Part shown: positions 1 through 6,855 of the stretch, piece by piece
How the letters are laid out: each line of letters opens with the position of its first letter
How positions within the stretch are numbered: the first letter of the stretch is position 1
Assembly: GCA_031278795.1 (NCBI GenBank)
Contig: JAITJT010000039.1
Coordinates: 1 to 16,818 of the forward strand
DNA from: Deltaproteobacteria bacterium
GTDB taxonomy: Bacteria > Desulfobacterota > Desulfarculia > Adiutricales > Adiutricaceae
Reading direction: 5' to 3'
DNA: 16,818 nt
The notes under the pieces: generated by a model
The model's input: only the letters and a program-made list of their open reading frames with translations
Told to the model about the DNA's origin: nothing
Databases searched by the model: none
Position numbers and translations under genes: made by a program

Positions 1-714
1 GATTCGCCTGACCCCGCCAAGGAAGCCGCCAATTTGGAAAGTGAACTCTTGGTGAAAGACTATGTCATAGTCGAAAAAAGGCTAGAAAGGATAAGCGAGG
101 AAAGGAAAAGAGGCAAAAAAAACGATCCCCAAGAGCTGGAACTCTTAAACCTCGCCAAATCCCTCCTGGAAAACAATACACCTTTGAGAACTGATCCCAA
201 GATATGCGAGGCGCCCTCTCTGAGGGGTTTTGGCTTTGTCTCGGCCAAACCTCTCCTTCTCATTGTGAACAACCCGGACGATGGTGACGATTCTATAAAG
301 ATCGAAAGCAGCATCCCCCAGTTGACCTTGAGGGGCAACTTGGAAGCGGAAATAGCCCGCCTTGAGCCCGATGAGGCCAAGGAGTTTTTGGCTGACTACG
401 GTCTAACTGAACCTGGAAGGGCGCGGGTAGTGAAAACAATCTATGAGCTCATGGATCTTTTGAGCTTTTTCACCGTTGGCGAGGATGAGTGCCGGGCTTG
501 GACCATCATGAGAGGAGAGGATGCCCTCTCGGCCGCTGGCAAGATCCACTCGGATATCAAGAAAGGATTCATAAGGGCCGAGGTTGTGGCCTTTGATGAT
601 TTCCAAGCCGCGGGTAGCTTCAATGAAGTAAAGAAAAAAGGACTCTTCCGTCTGGAAGGCAAAACCTACGTGGTCGCTGACGGGGACATCGTCCATTTCC
701 GCTTCAATGTATAA
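1..714 (+). CDS. ychF: Ribosome-associated ATPase YchF (OLA1 family), C-terminal part, 5' end outside window
   Basis: The frame is open from base 1, so this is the 3' part of a longer gene: 237 residues are visible against about 363 for the family. The visible part starts in the SPDPAKE segment after the G domain. It runs through the helical arm (VEKRLERI, then many Lys and Glu), the 'SAKPLLLIVNN' strand that carries the N-x-x-D-like base-recognition region, and the C-terminal TGS domain (FFTVGEDECRAWTI, GFIRAEVVAFDDF, DGDIVHFRFNV at the very end). The last segment is nearly diagnostic of YchF. Family members hydrolyse ATP in preference to GTP, bind ribosomes and are linked to translation and oxidative-stress control. 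The TTG at base 34 is internal and is not the start. The stop is TAA at 712-714. Confidence 0.95.
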   Translation, partial: DSPDPAKEAANLESELLVKDYVIVEKRLERISEERKRGKKNDPQELELLNLAKSLLENNTPLRTDPKICEAPSLRGFGFVSAKPLLLIVNNPDDGDDSIKIESSIPQLTLRGNLEAEIARLEPDEAKEFLADYGLTEPGRARVVKTIYELMDLLSFFTVGEDECRAWTIMRGEDALSAAGKIHSDIKKGFIRAEVVAFDDFQAAGSFNEVKKKGLFRLEGKTYVVADGDIVHFRFNV

Positions 715-903
715 GCTTTAGCTTAACCCTGCAAAGCTTCCAGAACGCTAGCTACAGCTCTTATTTGCCTAATTTGCCACTATATATAGATTTATTAATC
801 ATTATACACTTATCTTTCCCCTAACTTTTCAGAAGAGTCAGAAGGCACTCTCTTTAAAAACGCAAATCCTCTTGCCATTCAAGCTCAAGTGTTTTATATT
901 CTA

Positions 904-942
904 TTGACAAGCTTTTGATCAACACCCAAATAATTGTATATT
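904..942 (+). promoter_or_regulatory. Possible sigma-70 promoter of the response regulator gene
   Basis: A perfect TTGACA (904-909) lies in the 257-bp AT-rich gap before the regulator, followed by an AT-rich stretch (AAATAAT at 928-934, TATATT at 937-942). No -10 hexamer sits at the ideal 17-base spacing, so only the -35 element is convincing. The start codon is about 30-40 bases further on. Confidence 0.3.
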
Positions 943-959
943 TTTAAAAGTCATAAGTT

Positions 960-965
960 AGAGGA
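960..965 (+). promoter_or_regulatory. Ribosome binding site supporting the GTG start at 972
   Basis: AGAGGA lies six bases before a GTG codon at 972-974. The GTG opens the receiver domain in the expected place (MGKLLVIDDD), so this site decides the start despite the non-ATG codon. Confidence 0.6.
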
Positions 966-971
966 TTTCTC

Positions 972-2690
972 GTGGGAAAACTCCTTGTCATTGATGATGA
1001 TTTCAGCTTGCGCGAGCTTATGGAGATGATCCTTAGAACCGCCAACCACACCATCGATTTGGCCTCTGACGGCCAGGTGGGTTTGAACATGGCGCTTGAG
1101 AACGATTACGACCTGATCATCAGTGACATCCGCATGCCCGGCAAAAGCGGCCTGGATGTCTTGAAAGGCTTGAGATCCAACGGTAAACAGACAACGCTCA
1201 TCTTGATCTCGGCCTACGCCAGCGCGGACACCGCGGTGGAAGCCATGCGCGAGGGTGCCTACGACTTCATCCCCAAGCCTTTTAAACCAGTGGATCTCCT
1301 CTCGGCCGTGGACTCTGGCCTTGCCCACCATAGCGTGGACAAGGAAAGACAGGCCCTGGCCGACATGGTGAAGCACAATCAGCGCTTCGGCGGCCTGGTG
1401 GGCGCATCGCCCGCCATGCTCCACGTCTACGAGCTGATAAAAAGAGCGGCTCAAACCAGCACCAGCATTCTCATAACCGGAGAAAGCGGAACCGGCAAAG
1501 AGCTTGTGGCCAGGGCGGTGCACTCCAATTCCAGCAGGGCTGAGCACAATTTCGTGGCCATAAACTGTGGGGGAATGCCGGAGCAGCTGGTGGAAAGCGA
1601 GCTCTTTGGCTACAAAAAGGGAGCCTTCACCGGTGCGACCACGGACAAGCAAGGGCTCATGTCCATCGCCAACGGAGGCACTCTCTTCCTAGATGAGCTG
1701 GCCGAGCTTACGCTTCCCATGCAGGTGAAGCTCTTGAGGGTGGTCCAGGAACGCACCTTCAGGCCGGTTGGTGGGAACGTTGAGCAGGAGGTGGACGTGC
1801 GCTTCATAGCCGCGACCAACAAAAACCTGGAGACGGAGATCATGCACAACCGTTTCCGGGAAGACCTCTATTATAGATTAAACGTAATAAACATACGCCT
1901 TCCCCCTCTAAGGGAGCGCACCCAGGACATCCCTCTTTTGGCCCATTACTTTCTGGAAAAGTACAGCGCCCAGCAAAAGAAGGACGTGCGCAAGCTTTCC
2001 ACCTACGCGCTGGACATTCTCTCCAAGTACCACTTCCCGGGAAACGTGCGGGAACTGGAAAACATCATAGAGCGCTCGGTGGCCTTGGAGCAGTCCAACA
2101 TCATTTTACCGGAAAGCCTGCTTCTAGCGGACTTCAAGCGCGATCCAGCTCTTTTTGACAACAACGTGCCGCCCATAGGCTTCAATACCCCGGAAGTCCC
2201 TCCCGGGCCCGATATCACGCCAGTTTCCATAGACACGGACCCGGATCGCTCTGAGCTCCAGTTACCCGTGGGCGGCATAGACGACATCCTTACCTCTCTC
2301 GAGGGATACTACCTCTTCAACGCCCTGCTCACGGCGGGCGGCGCCCGGGGCAGGGCCGCCACCATCCTGGGCATAAGCCCGTGGCGCTTGAGGATGCGCT
2401 TAGTTGCCTACAGCCTCTCTGAACACAACCCGGTGGAATTGGCCTCAATACCCAAAGATCGTTTTCCCAGACCCGTAGTGCCAGAGGATCTGGCACCGCC
2501 TTGGACTGGCCAGGATATTAACTTGGACGAAATCCTCCACAGTGTGGAGCGCTTTTTCATCAAAAAGGCGCTGGATAAGACCAATGATAACAAGACCGAG
2601 GCGGCGGTGCTTCTTGGCCTCTCACGTCGTTCCTTTCAGCACAGGCTGGAGCGAACCAATTACGAGGTCGTGATGGGTAAAACCCTATGA
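972..2690 (+). CDS. NtrC-family sigma-54-dependent response regulator with tandem Fis-type HTH domains
   Basis: 572 residues. The receiver domain (about 1-120) has the acidic pocket D8/D9, phospho-acceptor D52, switch Ser S80 and Lys K102. The sigma-54 AAA+ domain (about 140-375) has Walker A GESGTGKE (170-177), the sigma-54 contact loop GAFTGA (217-222), Walker B LFLDE (238-242) and the arginine region (FREDLYYRLN, PPLRER). A Pro-rich linker follows. The C-terminus carries two Fis-like HTH modules, at about 434-482 and 517-565, which align to each other without gaps (IDDILTSLEGYYL / LDEILHSVERFFI; ATILGIS / AVLLGLS); one is usual. It should activate sigma-54 promoters when phosphorylated. 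No histidine kinase lies beside it in the window, so it looks orphan. Its targets cannot be deduced. Confidence 0.93.
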   Translation: MGKLLVIDDDFSLRELMEMILRTANHTIDLASDGQVGLNMALENDYDLIISDIRMPGKSGLDVLKGLRSNGKQTTLILISAYASADTAVEAMREGAYDFIPKPFKPVDLLSAVDSGLAHHSVDKERQALADMVKHNQRFGGLVGASPAMLHVYELIKRAAQTSTSILITGESGTGKELVARAVHSNSSRAEHNFVAINCGGMPEQLVESELFGYKKGAFTGATTDKQGLMSIANGGTLFLDELAELTLPMQVKLLRVVQERTFRPVGGNVEQEVDVRFIAATNKNLETEIMHNRFREDLYYRLNVINIRLPPLRERTQDIPLLAHYFLEKYSAQQKKDVRKLSTYALDILSKYHFPGNVRELENIIERSVALEQSNIILPESLLLADFKRDPALFDNNVPPIGFNTPEVPPGPDITPVSIDTDPDRSELQLPVGGIDDILTSLEGYYLFNALLTAGGARGRAATILGISPWRLRMRLVAYSLSEHNPVELASIPKDRFPRPVVPEDLAPPWTGQDINLDEILHSVERFFIKKALDKTNDNKTEAAVLLGLSRRSFQHRLERTNYEVVMGKTL

Positions 2691-2734
2691 TCCCAACCTA
2701 AATAACCCCCTTCCAGATTTTCCACGAGGCATCC

Positions 2735-3862
2735 ATGACCGGACAAACTAGCAAAAAATTATTGGAGTCTGATATAGACCTGGCCTACCTTAAAAGTTCC
2801 ACCAAGTTATGTAGAGTCTTAGCCCAAGAACCCGATGAGTCGGTAAAACTAACCAACCGCTGGAACCGAGTGGCCATCATCACCGACGGCAGCGGCATCC
2901 CGGGCATGGGCGACATAGGCCCGCTTCCCGCCCTTCCCTATGTGGAGAGCAAGGCCCTCATCTACAAAAAACTCGCGGATATTGAAGCCTTTCCCCTGGT
3001 TCTGGCCTCCCAAAACATTGACGAGATAGTGCGTACCGTCACTATCCTGGCTCCCTCGGTGGGAGCCATAAACCTGGAAGGCATCTCCGAGAGTCGCTGT
3101 CTGGAGATAAAGAACCGCCTCATGGAGCAAAACGACCTCCCTGTCTTCCAGGACAACATGGATGCCATACCCATAGTCTGCCTGGCCGCCCTCCTTAACG
3201 CCTTGAAACTTGTCAAAAAATCCATAGGCGAGGTGTCCATAGTCATCTCCGGAAGCGATGCCGAGGCGACCCCCATCGTGGAGTTCCTAGCCGAGGCCGG
3301 GGCCGTGGACATAATCGTCTGCGACCGGGCCGGCGCCATTCACCGGGGGAGACCCGGCTACACCAACTGGGTCATGGAGGAGCTGGCCCAAAAAACCAAC
3401 CCGAGACAAGTAAAAGGCGACCATGCCCAGGCCCTCATCGGGGCGGACGTCTACCTCTCACTCTCCGGCCCTCCAGTCCTTAACGCCGAGCTAATCTCCA
3501 CCATGAATCCCCATGCCATTCTTTTTTATCTAAGCGACTGCACCCCGGAGCTATTTTCCAGGCGCGATTTCCATGATAAGCCCACCGTGGTCGCTACCAC
3601 CTGCCCCGCCCTTCCCAACCAACTAACCAACTGCCTAGTCTTTCCCGGGCTCCTAAGAGGCGCCATCGACGCCATGGCCAAGATCATCAACATGCCCATG
3701 AAAATGGCCGCTACCCTGTCCTTGGCCAACATGATATCAGCTGACAACCTAGATTATGAGCTCATAATCCCTCAAGTCCTAAGGCCCGATCTGGTCCCCA
3801 CCATGGCCAAGGCCGTATCCGATGCCGCCAAGGCGACAGGCGTTAGCCAACTCAGGGCATAG
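2735..3862 (+). CDS. Malic-enzyme homologue with altered active site, probable pseudoenzyme
   Basis: 375 residues, the size of short bacterial malic enzymes (oxidative decarboxylation of malate to pyruvate). The fold is recognisable throughout: ITDGSGIPGMGDIGPLP (50-65), the ESKA block with Lys K73, LEGI (114-117), PVFQDNMDAIPIV (136-148), GSDAEA (173-178), D197, and PNQ...FPGLLRGAID near the end. Positions normally fixed are changed. The metal ligand Asp in LE-D-I is G116. The second Asp of the H-D-D-QHGTA block is N141, and QHG reads MDA. The Rossmann GxGxxG reads GSDAEA. The usual ANPTPE reads SDCTPE, and GRSDYPNQ reads TCPALPNQ. Tyr Y18 and K73 appear retained. The frame is intact, so the gene is probably expressed and has either lost or changed its chemistry. 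GAGG at 2726-2729 supports the ATG. The gene lies 44 bases after the regulator and may be co-transcribed with it. Confidence 0.82.
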   Translation: MTGQTSKKLLESDIDLAYLKSSTKLCRVLAQEPDESVKLTNRWNRVAIITDGSGIPGMGDIGPLPALPYVESKALIYKKLADIEAFPLVLASQNIDEIVRTVTILAPSVGAINLEGISESRCLEIKNRLMEQNDLPVFQDNMDAIPIVCLAALLNALKLVKKSIGEVSIVISGSDAEATPIVEFLAEAGAVDIIVCDRAGAIHRGRPGYTNWVMEELAQKTNPRQVKGDHAQALIGADVYLSLSGPPVLNAELISTMNPHAILFYLSDCTPELFSRRDFHDKPTVVATTCPALPNQLTNCLVFPGLLRGAIDAMAKIINMPMKMAATLSLANMISADNLDYELIIPQVLRPDLVPTMAKAVSDAAKATGVSQLRA

Positions 3863-3904
3863 CTGCGAAAGCCTATTTTTTTAACCTGTCTACTTAGGCA
3901 ACTA

Positions 3905-3929
3905 AAAAAAGACTCCCTTAAGTCATTTT
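3905..3929 (+). terminator. Weak hairpin with flanking A and T runs
   Basis: GACT (3911-3914) pairs with AGTC (3921-3924). An A run lies before it and TTTT after it, and these can pair on with one mismatch. It sits about 45 bases after the TAG of the malic-enzyme homologue and could work in either direction. The GC stem is short, so this is weak. Confidence 0.25.
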
Positions 3930-3930
3930 C

Positions 3931-3955
3931 GCGCGCTTTAGCGCTAAATTCGCGC
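3931..3955. repeat. Nested dyad: 12-bp perfect palindrome inside GCGCG/CGCGC arms
   Basis: TTTAGCGCTAAA at 3937-3948 is a perfect palindrome. GCGCG (3931-3935) and CGCGC (3951-3955) flank it and can pair after small bulges. It resembles the two palindromes on the far side of the ParB-like gene (5409-5418, 5699-5710). Its role is unknown. Confidence 0.6.
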
Positions 3956-4030
3956 ACTAAGTAAAAGTACCCCTCGTAAAGCCCCACTGCACAATCACAA
4001 GCGCGATCCTTAACTCAAACAACTATGAGC

Positions 4031-4255
4031 TTAAAGGCAGATCTTTATTTTGCAATCACCAAAGACATAAGGAGTGTAATCTGTAGTACCAATAACTTCG
4101 GCTAAATCATGCGATTGGTTTTTGATTATTTCTTTACCGAGTGGCGTTTGTTTTGTTTCGCACACGCTAGCCTTCTCCACCAATTTTGTGGCAATAAGCA
4201 CTATTTTAGAGCTGAAAGATAATAAAAAGTTCCGGCATCTTCCGAACACAGACAA
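4031..4255 (-). CDS. Possible 74-residue hypothetical protein downstream of the ParB-like gene
   Basis: An open frame of 74 residues begins 8 bases after the ParB-like stop codon, on the same strand but in another frame. It could be co-transcribed with that gene. The start would be TTG (4253-4255) with no clear ribosome binding site. Composition is protein-like (SKIVLIATKLVEK, TTDYTPYVFGD) with several cysteines. I recognise no family. It may be a real small gene, a frame-shifted tail of the upstream gene, or chance. Confidence 0.25.
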   Translation of the reverse strand: MSVFGRCRNFLLSFSSKIVLIATKLVEKASVCETKQTPLGKEIIKNQSHDLAEVIGTTDYTPYVFGDCKIKICL

Positions 4256-4263
4256 AAAGTATG

Positions 4264-5193
4264 TTATTTTATCCTAAGAAGCCTATTGAGTTCTTTTGTC
4301 AGCAATTTTATATCAGACTTGAAGTTATCAATATCCTTTTTACGGGGATTTGACTTTTTATATTTTGCAACTTTAACCCTCAAGTTTTTTACATATTTTT
4401 TCATTCTCGCAGATCTTTTTACGTGAGCGATTTCGGCTTGGGTTGAAAGATCGTCCACACCATGGTCAGTCTCATCGACATCTTTCTCTTTTGAATCAGC
4501 TTTCCTTTGTTGAGCTGCATCTATCTTGTCTTTTATTGCTTCATATTTTTCAAACCTGTATCCCGTATCTTTGGTGGAAGCTAGACACATTAACTTCCAC
4601 TTTGACCATAAGTTTGATTTAAGAGCATCGTTTATTATATAACCGTCAAGCTTGCTAATTGCAATCATTTCTGAAATATTAGTATCAGACAAATGCAGTA
4701 TAGGAACCAGATCCTTTTGTTGAAAGTCAGGCCTTTTCAATTTCATTTTCACAAATGCCTTCCCCACGGCCAAGGCCTTTTCCATTATAGTCAGATCTTC
4801 TCTATGAATATTGAAGGAAAGAATGTAAATCTCAGGGTCAAAATCAAACGGATCTCTGACGTTACACTTAATTTGAGTATATCCAAGCTCTTTACACGCT
4901 ATCCATCTTCTTACACCGTCAAGGATGAAATATGTTCCTGGTTTTTCGGGGTTTTCTCTTACTTCCAGCGCTGTAACGGAGTTTAGGGACTCAATTGAGT
5001 TCTTCAGCTGCTCTAAAGAATCAGGGGCAAAAAATTTTCTCGGATGATCTGGATCCGGGGTAAGCGAATTTATTTTTATCCAAATATCTGTATCCAAGGT
5101 CGCATTGACCTCTGATTTGGCCGTCGTGTCAGTAGCTATTTGTTTAAAGGAGCTTTCGGCTTCTTTATCTGTATTGTCGAGAGTGCTTAGCAT
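4264..5193 (-). CDS. Orphan ParB/Spo0J-like DNA-binding protein
   Basis: 309 residues from the ATG at 5191-5193. An in-frame TTG at 5226 would add 11 residues, but it falls inside an inverted repeat and has no ribosome site, whereas AGG precedes the ATG. The ParB N-terminal domain (about 37-135) shows INSLTPDPDHPRKFF, LEQLKNSIESL, ILDGVRRW (90-97, equivalent to the GERRxR nucleotide-binding box) and NIHREDL (128-134, equivalent to ENLQRE). An HTH-like segment follows (about 155-185, QKDLVPILHLSDTNISEMIA). The C-terminal third is Lys-rich and probably coiled-coil. Family members bind parS sites and use CTP as sliding clamps with ParA, or act as nucleoid-occlusion or plasmid regulators. No ParA gene is nearby. 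The gene is clearly more AT-rich than its neighbours, which suggests acquisition from a plasmid or phage. Confidence 0.8.
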   Translation of the reverse strand: MLSTLDNTDKEAESSFKQIATDTTAKSEVNATLDTDIWIKINSLTPDPDHPRKFFAPDSLEQLKNSIESLNSVTALEVRENPEKPGTYFILDGVRRWIACKELGYTQIKCNVRDPFDFDPEIYILSFNIHREDLTIMEKALAVGKAFVKMKLKRPDFQQKDLVPILHLSDTNISEMIAISKLDGYIINDALKSNLWSKWKLMCLASTKDTGYRFEKYEAIKDKIDAAQQRKADSKEKDVDETDHGVDDLSTQAEIAHVKRSARMKKYVKNLRVKVAKYKKSNPRKKDIDNFKSDIKLLTKELNRLLRIK

Positions 5194-5211
5194 TAATAAC
5201 CTATAAATATG

Positions 5212-5234
5212 AGAACAAATCTCCAATTTGTTCT
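5212..5234. promoter_or_regulatory. Perfect 9+9 bp inverted repeat upstream of the ParB-like gene, candidate operator or parS-like site
   Basis: AGAACAAAT (5212-5220), a 5-base spacer, then ATTTGTTCT (5226-5234): perfect arms ending 18 bases before the ParB-like ATG. ParB genes are often autoregulated, and parS sites lie near them. The half-site recurs as TGAGAACAAA at 5543-5552. It could also be a hairpin in the 5' leader. Binding is inferred from position and symmetry only. Confidence 0.45.
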
Positions 5235-5333
5235 GTTAGCTGTAATATTGAAAGAATTCAAACTTTCTTTTGATACAATAAGCATGTATCTAAAGTTGTA
5301 TAGTTCTATTATAAGAGGCGATCCATAGTCCTT

Positions 5334-5354
5334 AAAGAGCGTGATGCTCTTTTT
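5334..5354 (+). terminator. Terminator-like hairpin AAAGAGC/GCTCTTT
   Basis: A 7-bp perfect stem (5334-5340 with 5346-5352) around a 5-base loop, followed by two more T. No plus-strand gene ends nearby. On the minus strand it lies upstream of the ParB-like gene, so it may insulate that gene or be incidental. Confidence 0.3.
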
Positions 5355-5408
5355 ATCTAAACCTACGAAAAAAATAAAAATCAGGGAAATATATACTTCG
5401 GTGTTACT

Positions 5409-5418
5409 CGCTTAAGCG
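5409..5418. repeat. Perfect 10-bp palindrome CGCTTAAGCG
   Basis: A self-complementary decamer in the gene-free stretch. The string CTTAAGCGT, which covers most of it, recurs at 6098-6106. It belongs with the other palindromes built on TAAGCG/CGCTTA in this region. Confidence 0.6.
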
Positions 5419-5465
5419 TTAAACCCTAAAGAGCCGTTTCGAATTAGGAAATTTTTTTAGCACTT

Positions 5466-5501
5466 AAATCTCTAAATTTCTAAATCTCTAAATCTCTAAA
5501 T
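5466..5501. repeat. 8-bp tandem repeat (AAATCTCT), 4.5 copies
   Basis: Units at 5466, 5474, 5482 and 5490 plus a half unit to 5501. One unit differs (AAATTTCT). Exact phasing points to slippage. No gene overlaps it. Confidence 0.85.
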
Positions 5502-5698
5502 GTCATACTATATAGAGAATCCCTGAGAAGGATCGTCATTTTTGAGAACAAAAAATGCCCTTTTTGGGACATGGTAAGCATGAATAAAACATCTCGAAAC
5601 CAAATTTTACCTCCGTTCAGCTTCAACCAAGAGCTCTCTTTAGCTACGCCTCTGTGAAAACACTCAAATCAGGGTTCAGAGGGATCACCGCTAGAGTC

Positions 5699-5710
5699 CT
5701 AAGCGCTTAG
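5699..5710. repeat. Perfect 12-bp palindrome CTAAGCGCTTAG
   Basis: A self-complementary 12-mer in the gene-free region. It shares the AGCGCT core with TTTAGCGCTAAA at 3937-3948 on the other side of the ParB-like gene. It could be a protein-binding site or a palindrome common in this genome. Confidence 0.6.
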
Positions 5711-6561
5711 CAGCTAAGAGCATCTCTAGTATTAGTGAGCTTGTCCTTGGCATTTAGCTTCAAAGGGCGCGAGCGAATATTTTCATTGTCGCTTCTAGTC
5801 CAATTTTGGACAGTGAAAACGAACCCTCTTTTTATATAATAATCATCCTCTCAAGCTTGTCAAGGGCGAATACTATTTTTTTTTGGGGGAAGATGATCCT
5901 AAGATAGGACGATCGAGATGTTCGACTACGCACTTCCTTCATAACTTCACGCTAAGCCGTATAAAATAGGACACTTACAAATTTTAACACGCTGATGCAG
6001 AGATACTTAAGTATACGCTCAAAAAATCATTTTAAGCCTTAGTCCACAAGGGACATAAAACGGATTGTTTATCGGACGGCCTAAAGTGGAAGTTTGTCTT
6101 AAGCGTCAGGATTAGGGTATTAAGTTTCTTATTTTGCCCCCGGCACTAAGGCACCTATAAAGAACCCTGACAGCAGGACTCTGACAACACTACTCAGCCC
6201 AACATAGAGCTCCTAGTATAAGCTTTAAATTTGCTAAATCACCTCTAATAACTCTCTTATACTCTTAATATAGTATAATTATATCTAGTATTACATTATT
6301 CCATTCCCCCTCAGGATATAATCCAGTCTAGAGCTCCTGGAACCATCCCCTAAAAACGGCCATTTTACCCCACTAAATAACACCTCAACTGTAGTTTGCT
6401 AAAAGGGCATGTTGCATAAAACACCTTACTAGTTTAAACTCTCCTCCTGATATCTGTGCCTTTTTGCCCTTCCCCAAGTTCATAATGGCAATTTGGCCTT
6501 GTCCATGTTCATGGGCACTTTAGCCTCTTAAATTTAGTATCTTGACATATTGCTTTCATAG

Positions 6562-6617
6562 CCTCACTGCCTCTTAGCCTCATGGCCTCATGGCCTCTTA
6601 GCTTCATGGCCTCTTGC
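6562..6617. repeat. 8-bp tandem repeat (CCTCATGG / CCTCTTAG), about 7 copies
   Basis: Seven in-phase octamers: CCTCACTG, CCTCTTAG, CCTCATGG twice, CCTCTTAG, CTTCATGG and CCTCTTGC. The variants alternate, which suggests a two-unit amplification. The array ends about 165 bases before the cysS -10 element and lies in no frame that looks coding. Confidence 0.85.
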
Positions 6618-6757
6618 CTTTAAAAATCCAAAAATCGCCTTTTTTGGGCATTTTTTAAATTTTTTAACTTTTTTTTCTTTTCCTAGCTTCTCCTTAGCTT
6701 GCCTTGTGTCTTTGTTTTCCAAGCTAAGCTCTTGATTCCGCCAAATATGGCCCTTGA

Positions 6758-6787
6758 TTTACAAGCCTTAGCTACATAAAGTATAAT
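6758..6787 (+). promoter_or_regulatory. Sigma-70-like promoter of cysS-uvrB
   Basis: TTTACA (6758-6763), an 18-base spacer, and a perfect TATAAT (6782-6787). Transcription would start near 6794, giving a leader of about 60 bases before the cysS ATG. It is the best promoter match I found in the window. Confidence 0.5.
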
Positions 6788-6855
6788 TGACCTGTATCAA
6801 AAAAGTCGGGACTTCCCTTTTCCCGATATTCGTAAATCCACCCGATGGTTATGTA

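Larger units (their letters stand above)
3863..4263. other. Intergenic stretch with palindromes and a doubtful small ORF
   Basis: About 400 AT-rich bases between the malic-enzyme homologue and the ParB-like gene. It holds a weak terminator-like hairpin, the perfect palindrome TTTAGCGCTAAA (3937-3948) and a possible minus-strand small ORF (4031-4255). I recognise no RNA gene. Confidence 0.5.
5194..6855. other. 1.66-kb AT-rich region without a convincing gene
   Basis: No reading frame here looks like a protein, and I recognise no tRNA, tmRNA, RNase P or SRP RNA. The stretch holds the inverted repeat upstream of the ParB-like gene, a small terminator-like hairpin, two 8-bp tandem repeats, two perfect palindromes, long T runs, and the cysS promoter at its right end. 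A remnant of a heavily decayed insertion cannot be excluded. Confidence 0.7.

Noticed and set aside
951..1652. 233-residue minus-strand frame over the response regulator
   Set aside because: It is a shadow of the receiver and AAA+ coding sequence; the plus frame carries all motifs.
4693..4986. 97-residue plus-strand frame
   Set aside because: It lies antisense within the ParB-like gene, whose motifs are clear, and has no protein-like pattern of its own.
5430..5450. tRNA T-loop-like string around GTTTCGAAT
   Set aside because: The flanking bases do not form a T-arm, and no acceptor or anticodon arm is in range.
6268..6285. TATAAT at 6274-6279 as a promoter
   Set aside because: No -35 element at usable distance and no gene follows; AT-rich background.
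5550..6656. AAAAAATGCCC at 5550-5560 and its complement at 6646-6656 as ends of a mobile element
   Set aside because: Only 11 bp, mostly homopolymer, with no transposase remnant and no target duplication seen; likely chance in AT-rich DNA.
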